In this document: one piece after another, positions 1 through 5,071 of the stretch
How the letters are laid out: every line of letters begins with the position of its first letter
Position numbering within the stretch: the stretch's first letter is position 1
Origin: an uncultured Traorella sp.
GTDB lineage: Bacteria; Bacillota_I; Bacilli_A; Erysipelotrichales; Erysipelotrichaceae
DNA length: 6,048 bases
Direction of reading: 5' to 3'
NCBI GenBank assembly: GCA_945938205.1
Contig: CAMEUL010000094.1
Location: 1-6,048, forward strand
Position numbers and translations under genes: made by a program
Notes under the pieces: generated by a model
Database searches by the model: none
Told to the model about the DNA's origin: nothing
The model's input: only the letters and a program-made list of their open reading frames with translations

Positions 1-398
1 GCAAGGATAGTTTCATGGGCAAACAAGTATTATTGGTAGAGGATAATGAACTGAATCGAGAAATCGCATATGAGATTCTCCGTGAGTATGGTTTCCAAAT
101 TGATACTGCGGAAAATGGTGCAATTGCTGTAGATAAGATAGCTTCTTCGAAATCCGGTGATTATGATCTGGTCATTATGGATGTTCAAATGCCGATCATG
201 GATGGTTATGAAGCAACACGTCGCATTCGTGCATTAAAGGATCCATATCAGTCATCCATTCCAATTTTGGCTATGACTGCTAATGCTTTTGATGAAGATC
301 GTAAAGCTGCGAAAGAATGTGGAATGGATGGATTCCTTTCCAAACCTATCAATATTGATGAAGTGATTCAAGAACTGAAACGCGTATTCAGTCAGTAA
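1..398 (+). CDS. Receiver domain, probably C-terminal end of a hybrid sensor histidine kinase (5' partial)
   Basis: CheY-like phosphoacceptor domain that takes phosphate from a histidine kinase. Numbering from the ATG at 15, the acidic pocket is E9-D10, the phosphorylated residue is D56 (in IMDVQMPIMDG), the switch Thr is T88 (AMTANAF) and the conserved Lys is K110 (SKP). The domain is complete at about 127 residues, with no output domain before the stop. The frame stays open upstream to the window edge (K-D-S-F before the Met). The pattern F-x-GK-x-VLLVEDNELNREIA is typical of receivers fused to the C-terminus of hybrid kinases, so I infer a gene that starts outside the window. The alternative is a stand-alone CheY-like protein starting at 15: AAGGA at 3-7 is correctly spaced for a ribosome site, so this cannot be excluded. 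A strong terminator follows 7 nt after the stop, marking the end of this transcript. Confidence 0.8.
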   Translation, partial: KDSFMGKQVLLVEDNELNREIAYEILREYGFQIDTAENGAIAVDKIASSKSGDYDLVIMDVQMPIMDGYEATRRIRALKDPYQSSIPILAMTANAFDEDRKAAKECGMDGFLSKPINIDEVIQELKRVFSQ

Positions 399-405
399 AA
401 CAAGT

Positions 406-440
406 AACGATTCAGGTTTAAGCCCTGAATCGTTTTTTTT
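406..440 (+). terminator. Intrinsic terminator after the receiver/hybrid kinase gene
   Basis: A perfect 11-bp stem (406-416 pairing with 424-434) encloses a 7-nt loop, and the descending arm runs straight into a run of eight T (433-440). On the minus strand the hairpin is not followed by a T tract, so it acts in one direction. It separates the upstream gene from the AraC regulator. Confidence 0.93.
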
Positions 441-464
441 AATGATAATAAAATGTCTCATTTA

Positions 465-473
465 TGATATAAT
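465..473 (+). promoter_or_regulatory. Extended -10 promoter of the AraC-family gene
   Basis: TGATATAAT contains a perfect TATAAT (468-473) preceded by the TGn extension (465-467). No good -35 lies 16-18 bp upstream (445-450 reads ATAATA), which is common for extended -10 promoters. The expected transcription start is near 480, only 8-9 nt before the ATG at 489, so the mRNA would be almost leaderless. Confidence 0.65.
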
Positions 474-488
474 AAAAAATTAAAAATT

Positions 489-1343
489 ATGGAAACAGTA
501 AAATATGAAAAAATCGTTCATTCCAGTCAGATCCCTGCAATGATAACGATTCTTAGAAAAGAAGAAATTCATCATTTTTTTCAGAATGATCTTTTTATTC
601 CTGCACATTGGCACAGAAGCATTGAAGTATCATTGATCGATCATGCCTCTGTCGTGCTTCAGGTTGGAAAAGAAAAAACAGTGATTGAAAATGATTTTAC
701 CTGTATCAACAGTGGTGTGGTGCATTCATTATGGGGAAATAGTTATGATGAAGAGGTCCATTGCATCATTGTCATTTTGTCTTATGATTTTGTACGTAAG
801 GTTTATCCAAACATTGATGATGTGGTTTTTGACTTATCCATCAAAAAAGATCATCAAGACTTAAGACTTCTCTATCAGAAATTAGAAAAACTGTATCTTC
901 ATCAGAATGAAACGACCTATTTAAGCATTGCAGCATGTCTATTGGAGATTCTTCAATGTCTATTGGACAATTATATGATTCCTAAAGATAAAACCATGAG
1001 AAATTCAGCGAAAAATCAGGAAAAAATTAAGAAAGTGCTCAGTTATCTTCATGATCATTATCAGGAAGATCTGACACTGAAAAGCATGGCACAGCATTAT
1101 TCTATGAGTCCTGAACATTTCTCAAGAAAATTCCATAATTATACCGGACGAACATTTCGTGACTATAAAACCAATTATCGTTTGATGAAGGCATATGATG
1201 ATATTGTAAACAGTGACAGTACCATTCAGGATATCTCACAAAAGCACGGATTTTTGAATGTAAAGTCACTGATCAAGGCATTCTCGGAAAATTACGGAGA
1301 AACACCTTTGAAATACCGCAAAAAAAGACAAAAGAAAGCATAA
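489..1343 (+). CDS. AraC-family transcriptional regulator (cupin sensor plus double HTH)
   Basis: A 284-residue DNA-binding regulator of the usual AraC-family length. The N-terminal half is a cupin-like ligand-sensing domain, with PAHWH at 38-42 followed by beta-rich sequence and a second His in the NSGVVHS segment (about 74-80). The C-terminal domain (about 178-280) holds two helix-turn-helix units: LKSMAQHYSMSPEHFSRKF (about 197-215) and IQDISQKHGFLNVKSLIKAF (about 246-265). It ends in the characteristic G-x-TP-x-x-YR-x-x-R. The start at 489 has no Shine-Dalgarno: only A/T lies upstream, and an in-frame stop at 465-467 rules out a longer protein. The next in-frame Met (residue 18, at 540) also lacks a ribosome site. 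The gene lies 89 nt upstream of the hydrolase operon with no intrinsic terminator between, so it is a likely local activator. The ligand is unknown; cupin AraC proteins often sense sugars, but that is inference. Confidence 0.95.
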   Translation: METVKYEKIVHSSQIPAMITILRKEEIHHFFQNDLFIPAHWHRSIEVSLIDHASVVLQVGKEKTVIENDFTCINSGVVHSLWGNSYDEEVHCIIVILSYDFVRKVYPNIDDVVFDLSIKKDHQDLRLLYQKLEKLYLHQNETTYLSIAACLLEILQCLLDNYMIPKDKTMRNSAKNQEKIKKVLSYLHDHYQEDLTLKSMAQHYSMSPEHFSRKFHNYTGRTFRDYKTNYRLMKAYDDIVNSDSTIQDISQKHGFLNVKSLIKAFSENYGETPLKYRKKRQKKA

Positions 1344-1350
1344 TAAATAT

Positions 1351-1392
1351 CAATTATTTGACATAAACTCATCAACATAAGGCAACAAATTG
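1351..1392 (+). repeat. Imperfect inverted repeat in the regulator-operon gap, possible AraC-type operator
   Basis: CAATTATTTG (1351-1360) and CAACAAATTG (1383-1392) are complementary in reverse at 8 of 10 positions, with a 22-nt spacer. The hexamer ACATAA also occurs twice in direct orientation inside it (1361-1366 and 1375-1380, 14 bp apart). This sits just upstream of a promoter that lacks a good -35, where an activator would bind. In AT-rich DNA such repeats can arise by chance. Confidence 0.3.
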
Positions 1393-1404
1393 TAAGCGCT
1401 TTTA
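1390..1404 (+). promoter_or_regulatory. cre-like operator (CcpA / LacI-family site)
   Basis: TTGTAAGCGCTTTTA matches the Gram-positive catabolite-responsive element consensus WTGNAANCGNWNNCW at every fixed position but one (T in place of the late C). It contains the palindromic core AAGCGCTT (1394-1401). It ends 2 bp before the TATAAT at 1407, so a bound CcpA would occlude RNA polymerase and repress the operon. Another LacI/GalR-family repressor with a similar site is possible. Confidence 0.72.
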
Positions 1405-1406
1405 TT

Positions 1407-1412
1407 TATAAT
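1407..1412 (+). promoter_or_regulatory. -10 element of the hydrolase-kinase-phosphatase operon promoter
   Basis: A perfect TATAAT at 1407-1412 predicts a start near 1419, just ahead of the ribosome site GAGGTGAT (1420-1427). The position 17 bp upstream (1384-1389) reads AACAAA, a poor -35, and there is no TGn extension. The promoter is therefore probably weak unless activated. A consensus TTGACA at 1358-1363 is 43 bp away and cannot pair with it. Confidence 0.55.
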
Positions 1413-1432
1413 AAAAAATGAGGTGATATTGT

Positions 1433-2545
1433 ATGGAAAATAAGAGATACAGTGAAGAACTATTAAAGAAAATCAGTGAAAAGCAGTATGTTGAGAAAAT
1501 TTACGGCATGGATGTGCTGATGAAGCCGATTCCTGACTGCGACATTGGTGGTGCCATGGATACACGTCTTTATAATGACAACAAAAAGATGGCAATGATC
1601 ATGCGCTTTATGCCAAAAAGCATGATGAAGATGGATGCTTCTCCAAAAACAATTGAAAAACTTAGAGGCATGTTTAATGGTATCAAATCTATTCCTGTGT
1701 CAAGTGAAGACATTGAAATCATTTCCACAAGCTTTAAGGGATTGGATGACAACGATGTGCCTATGAAAGTGTATTTGCCATTAGAAAGAAAAGAAAAGGC
1801 ACCTGTTTTATATTATATCCATGGTGGAGGATTCTTTGGAGGACACAGTGGAGTTGTGGAACAGTTTGTCAAGATGATCGTTGAAAAATACAACATTGTG
1901 GCTTTCTCGATCGATTATCGTCTGACACCTGAAAATCCTTATCCAAAGGGACATGAAGACTGCTATGAAGGACTGAAATGGATCTATGAACATGCTCTGG
2001 AATACGGTGGAGATCCTGAAAAAATCGTGGTGGCTGGAGACAGTGCCGGAGGAAATCTGACACAATACTGCTCTACAAGAAATCTTGAAGACGGCAAGAA
2101 CATGGTTAGAGGACAGATCCTGCTGTATCCAACCGTCAACATGGCCGCTATTGATGATGATTACGCACATTGGAGTTTGGACAAATATACCATTTATCCA
2201 AAACACAAACGTGTCATTGAAATGAGTATGATGGGTGGAGAAAACGGCATGTCCACACTTCTATTTGATATTTTGAAAACAAAAGACATTGACAACAAAT
2301 ATTTAACACCTTATGGCATGGATGTCAAAGGAATGCCACCAACACTTGTAACAGTGGGAGAACATGACTTTTTGAAAGTGGAATGTTTGGCATTTGCGAA
2401 GAAATTGAGTGATGCCGGTGTCGATACAACGACCATTGTTTATCGTGGTATGGGTCATGCTTATGCGGATAATATCGGCGTATATCCTCAAAGTGAAGAC
2501 TGTGCAAATGAATTAGGTAAATTCATTGTAAAGGTGAGTGAATAA
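1433..2545 (+). CDS. Alpha/beta hydrolase, HSL-like esterase/lipase (hydrolase fold-3 family)
   Basis: A 370-residue serine hydrolase predicted to cleave carboxyl esters in the cytoplasm; no signal peptide is seen. Family hallmarks are the HGGG oxyanion-hole motif (130-133, in YYIHGGGFFGG), the nucleophile elbow GDSAGG with S204, and a DYRLTPENPYP segment (about 161-171) typical of hormone-sensitive-lipase-like esterases. The likely catalytic Asp is D312 (GEHDFLKVE) and the likely His is H342 (GMGHAY). The triad is complete. The N-terminal 95 or so residues precede the fold and would form a cap; they include a methionine-rich stretch (53-67). The start is supported by AGGTGA six nt upstream. 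The gene is first in an operon with a ROK kinase and a PAP2 protein. The natural substrate cannot be read from sequence. A role in removing acyl groups from a sugar later phosphorylated by the neighbour is inference. Confidence 0.95.
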   Translation: MENKRYSEELLKKISEKQYVEKIYGMDVLMKPIPDCDIGGAMDTRLYNDNKKMAMIMRFMPKSMMKMDASPKTIEKLRGMFNGIKSIPVSSEDIEIISTSFKGLDDNDVPMKVYLPLERKEKAPVLYYIHGGGFFGGHSGVVEQFVKMIVEKYNIVAFSIDYRLTPENPYPKGHEDCYEGLKWIYEHALEYGGDPEKIVVAGDSAGGNLTQYCSTRNLEDGKNMVRGQILLYPTVNMAAIDDDYAHWSLDKYTIYPKHKRVIEMSMMGGENGMSTLLFDILKTKDIDNKYLTPYGMDVKGMPPTLVTVGEHDFLKVECLAFAKKLSDAGVDTTTIVYRGMGHAYADNIGVYPQSEDCANELGKFIVKVSE

Positions 2546-2546
2546 G

Positions 2547-3443
2547 ATGAAAAAACTTGTTTTTGATGTCGGCGGAAGTGCTATTAAATATGCTTTGATG
2601 GACAATGATGCCAATATCTATGATAAAGGCAGTGTTGTCACACCAATGGATACTTTTGAACATTTTCTTGATGTTTTAAAAGGGGTGTATGAAAAATATC
2701 AAGATCAGATTGATGGAATTGCGATGAGCGTACCGGGAACGATCGACAATGAAAAAGGGATGATCTATGCACCGGGAGCACTCACTTATAATGCCAACCA
2801 GAATTTAAGAGAGGCGATTCACACGTTCTGTGATCTTCCAGTAGCCATGGAAAATGATGGGAAGAGTGCAGCCTTGGCAGAATGCTGGAAAGGTAATCTG
2901 AGTGATTGTGAGGATGGCATTGTCATTGTGGTCGGAACGGGCCTTGGCGGAGGTATTATTAAGGATAAAAAACTCTGGAAAGGACAGCATCTGTTTGCCG
3001 GAGAATTCTCGTTTGTTTCTTTAGGAACGAAGGTTGGGTTTGATGGGGATATCTGGGCCATGAAAGGAAGCACATCGGCTTTGATTATGGAAACGGCTCA
3101 AAGAAAACAGGTGGACCCTTCCACATTGAATGGTGTGAAGATCTTTGAAATGATCCAAAATGGGGATGAAGATGCTCAGGCAGCACTCACATCTGTTGCG
3201 AAATATCTGGCTGTAGGTATTTATAACCTTCAGTGTATTCTGGATATGTCCAAAGTGCTTATTGGAGGAGGGGTTTCGAAGCAGCCTCTCTTTGTGAAAA
3301 CTATTCGTAAAGAACTGGATAAGATTTATGAAAATTTTCCATTCCCGATTCCACATGCACAAGTGGAAACCTGCAAGTTCTACAATGATGCCAATCTGAT
3401 GGGCGCTTTATATAACTATATGATTACGTATGGTAAGGAATAG
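2547..3443 (+). CDS. ROK-family sugar kinase without the usual zinc motif
   Basis: A 298-residue cytoplasmic kinase of the ROK family, which usually phosphorylates hexoses or amino sugars with ATP. Visible motifs are the N-terminal phosphate loop DVGGSAIK (7-14), SVPGTID (61-67), the catalytic Asp D104 in MENDGKSAAL, the second phosphate motif GTGLGGG (130-136) and a C-terminal IGGGVS (239-244). The canonical GE-x-GH histidine is replaced (GEFS, 152-155). There is no cysteine between C121 and C230, so the CxCGxxGCxE zinc site is missing. I chose ATG 2547 over the in-frame GTG at 2538: AAGGTGA (2531-2537) lies 9 nt before the ATG but abuts the GTG. The start is 1 nt after the hydrolase stop, indicating translational coupling. 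The exact sugar is unknown; glucose, mannose or fructose, a beta-glucoside, or N-acetylated sugars are all possible. Confidence 0.92.
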   Translation: MKKLVFDVGGSAIKYALMDNDANIYDKGSVVTPMDTFEHFLDVLKGVYEKYQDQIDGIAMSVPGTIDNEKGMIYAPGALTYNANQNLREAIHTFCDLPVAMENDGKSAALAECWKGNLSDCEDGIVIVVGTGLGGGIIKDKKLWKGQHLFAGEFSFVSLGTKVGFDGDIWAMKGSTSALIMETAQRKQVDPSTLNGVKIFEMIQNGDEDAQAALTSVAKYLAVGIYNLQCILDMSKVLIGGGVSKQPLFVKTIRKELDKIYENFPFPIPHAQVETCKFYNDANLMGALYNYMITYGKE

Positions 3444-3447
3444 AAAT

Positions 3448-4302
3448 ATGAATGTATTTAATAAGAAAAACATCAGCATCCTTGCAGTGATGCTCTTGGT
3501 TTTTATGGTCGTGGGTAGTTTCTTCGACTATCAGATTTCTCAAGCACTTTTCAATATTAAAAGTCCTTTTGGAATCTTCTTTGCAAGCTTTGGACAGTTG
3601 CCTGCAATGCTTTGCTTTGCAGCTGGAGGAACTCTCTTGTTTAAACTGGTGGATTCAAGTAGAAAAATTTCCTCATTCTTCTGTATTGTATTTGGAATTT
3701 TTTTAAATCTTTTGGCAGTGTCTGCTGTAACAATGGATCCAATGCTTTATATCGAAAATATGCCACTGGCACTCAGTGCAGTTATTGCTGTTGCAATCGT
3801 GGCTGTTGTTGATATTCTGATCGTCAAACTGACAAAAGAAAGTTCAAGAGAACAGATCAAAAAGTTTATCACTTTAGCAATTCTCACCATGTTCCTTCAG
3901 GCTCTTATCATCAATATCATCAAAATTCCTTGGGGAAGACCTCGTATGCGTATGATCAGTGTTACAGAAGGTGCTTCTTTCCAGCCTTGGTGGGTTATTG
4001 GAAGTGAAATGAAAACAAAACTGATGGCGCTTGGAGTTGCCAGTGAAGAATTCAAATCTTTCCCAAGTGGACATACTGGATGTGCTGCTTGTGCTTTACT
4101 GTTAGCTGCTCTGCCACTTTTGAGTGACCGTTTGAAAGGCAAAGAAACCATGCTGTTATGGATCGGTGTCGCCTTTACAATCGTGGTTGCTTTCTCAAGA
4201 ATCATTATGGGTGCTCACTTCTTGACTGATGTAACAGTTGGAATGAGTGTAACTGTTCTTGTCATCAGCATTTTAATGAATATTCTTTACAAAAAAGCCT
4301 AA
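3448..4302 (+). CDS. PAP2-family membrane phosphatase
   Basis: A 284-residue integral membrane protein of the type 2 phosphatidic acid phosphatase family, which removes phosphate from lipid phosphates or pyrophosphates at the membrane. The three catalytic motifs are all present: motif 1 as K159-IPWG-R164-P-R166 (the usual terminal Pro is Met), motif 2 PSGHT (206-210, H209), and motif 3 S250-R251-x5-H257-x3-D261. Hydrophobic segments lie at about 9-27, 42-66, 75-97, 107-127, 140-158, 211-227, 234-250 and 263-281. I chose ATG 3448 because AAGGA (3435-3439) is 8 nt upstream; the in-frame ATG at 3430 overlaps the kinase gene and has no ribosome site. It is the last gene of the operon, 4 nt after the kinase stop, and is followed by a terminator. 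Undecaprenyl-pyrophosphate or phosphatidate-type substrates are plausible but not shown by sequence. Confidence 0.92.
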   Translation: MNVFNKKNISILAVMLLVFMVVGSFFDYQISQALFNIKSPFGIFFASFGQLPAMLCFAAGGTLLFKLVDSSRKISSFFCIVFGIFLNLLAVSAVTMDPMLYIENMPLALSAVIAVAIVAVVDILIVKLTKESSREQIKKFITLAILTMFLQALIINIIKIPWGRPRMRMISVTEGASFQPWWVIGSEMKTKLMALGVASEEFKSFPSGHTGCAACALLLAALPLLSDRLKGKETMLLWIGVAFTIVVAFSRIIMGAHFLTDVTVGMSVTVLVISILMNILYKKA

Positions 4303-4308
4303 TAAAAG

Positions 4309-4340
4309 AGAAGATGGAGTCGATGGATTCCATCTTTTTT
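4309..4340 (+). terminator. Intrinsic terminator of the hydrolase-kinase-PAP2 operon
   Basis: AAGATGGA (4311-4318) pairs perfectly with TCCATCTT (4329-4336). The stem extends by a G-T wobble and a T-A pair to a 6-nt loop (4321-4326). A run of six T (4335-4340) ends it. It lies 6 nt after the PAP2 stop and separates the operon from the two-component genes. Confidence 0.9.
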
Positions 4341-4341
4341 A

Positions 4342-4373
4342 ATAAATTTCATAAATTTCATGTATCCTTCACA
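4342..4373 (+). repeat. Direct repeats upstream of the response-regulator promoter, possible autoregulatory site
   Basis: The 9-mer ATAAATTTC is repeated exactly in tandem (4342-4350, 4351-4359). The core TTCAT/TTCAC recurs at 4348, 4357 and 4368, i.e. 9 and 11 bp apart, close to one helical turn. OmpR/PhoB-family regulators bind such same-face direct repeats, and the site lies directly upstream of a gene for one. The function is inferred. Confidence 0.4.
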
Positions 4374-4379
4374 TATTTT

Positions 4380-4388
4380 TGATACAAT
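4380..4388 (+). promoter_or_regulatory. Extended -10 promoter of the two-component operon
   Basis: TGATACAAT gives an extended -10: TGn (4380-4382) plus TACAAT (4383-4388), one mismatch from consensus. No clear -35 is found at the right distance (4360-4365 reads ATGTAT). A start near 4395 is predicted, right at the AAGGA ribosome site of the next gene. Confidence 0.6.
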
Positions 4389-4408
4389 AGATGCAAGGAA
4401 GTGAGACT

Positions 4409-5068
4409 ATGAAAAAAGTAATTTGTGTTGTTGAAGATGAAAAAGATCTTAATGAACTTGTGAAAAGATATCTGGAAAAGGAAGGATATGAAGTTAGAAG
4501 TTATACGACCTATGAACAGGCTTCATTACATACTGTAGATGATGATGTGCATTTGTGGATCTTAGACATTATGCTGGATGATAAGTCAGGCTTTGATCTG
4601 ATTGAAGAAATCAAACTGCAGGGAAGAGATGTTCCTGTGATTTTCATGTCAGCACGTGATAAAGAATTTGACCGAATCATTGGTCTTGAAAAAGGAAGTG
4701 ATGATTATATCACCAAACCATTCTCTCCAAAAGAATTGGTGCTTCGTGTCAATAATGTCATCAAGCGAACTTATAAAAATGAGAATACACGTATTCAAAT
4801 TGATTCTTATGAACTGGATGAAGAACAGCGTAAAGTGTTTGACAATGATCAAGAAATTGATCTTACGACCAAAGAATTTGATTTGTTGATGATGTTTATC
4901 AGAAACAAAGGAATTGCTTTCTCCAGAGAAAAGATTCTGGAACTTGTCTGGGAAGACAATTATTTTGGAAGTGACCGTGTCGTGGACGATACACTGAGAA
5001 GATTGCGTAAAAAATTGCCGAAGCTTCATATTCATACAATTTATGGGTATGGGTACCGTTTGGGATAA
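4409..5068 (+). CDS. OmpR/PhoB-family response regulator
   Basis: A 219-residue two-component transcription factor of standard length. The receiver domain (1-115) has acidic residues E9-D10, phosphoacceptor D53 (WILDIMLDD), switch S81 (MSARD) and K103 (TKPFSPKEL). The C-terminal winged-helix domain (about 125-219) shows the family signature: LTTKEFDLL (152-160), SREKILELVW (172-181), a VVDDTLRRLRKKL recognition-helix region (191-203) and the terminal hairpin IYGYGYRLG. I chose ATG 4409 because AAGGA (4395-4399) is 9 nt upstream. The in-frame ATG at 4391 lies only 3 bp from the -10 box, upstream of the expected transcript start. The partner kinase begins 3 nt after the stop. It probably binds its own promoter at the direct repeats at 4342-4373 (inference). 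Its regulon is unknown. Confidence 0.95.
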   Translation: MKKVICVVEDEKDLNELVKRYLEKEGYEVRSYTTYEQASLHTVDDDVHLWILDIMLDDKSGFDLIEEIKLQGRDVPVIFMSARDKEFDRIIGLEKGSDDYITKPFSPKELVLRVNNVIKRTYKNENTRIQIDSYELDEEQRKVFDNDQEIDLTTKEFDLLMMFIRNKGIAFSREKILELVWEDNYFGSDRVVDDTLRRLRKKLPKLHIHTIYGYGYRLG

Positions 5069-5071
5069 GCC

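Noticed and set aside
1358..1363. A perfect TTGACA as a -35 for the hydrolase operon
   Set aside because: No acceptable -10 lies 15-19 bp downstream, and the TATAAT at 1407 is 43 bp away. It is more likely chance or part of an operator.
1400..1416. The TTTTAT/ATAAAA inverted repeat as a terminator after the AraC gene
   Set aside because: The 6-bp stem is all A-T, has no T tail after it, and coincides with the -10 box. It would not terminate transcription.
1808..2206. A 132-codon minus-strand open frame inside the esterase gene
   Set aside because: It lies antisense to a gene with a complete catalytic triad, its translation resembles no family, and no ribosome site or promoter is evident. 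It is a shadow frame.
2538..2546. The in-frame GTG at 2538 as the ROK kinase start
   Set aside because: The ribosome site AAGGTGA ends at 2537, directly against the GTG, so spacing is impossible. ATG 2547 has proper spacing and begins right at the conserved MKKLVFDVGG.
3430..3447. The ATG at 3430 as the PAP2 start, overlapping the kinase gene
   Set aside because: No ribosome site precedes it, whereas AAGGA is 8 nt before ATG 3448. The extra residues (MVRNRN) add nothing recognisable.
4649..5035. A 128-codon minus-strand open frame antisense to the response regulator
   Set aside because: It mirrors the strongly conserved regulator frame and its product looks non-protein-like. It is a shadow frame.
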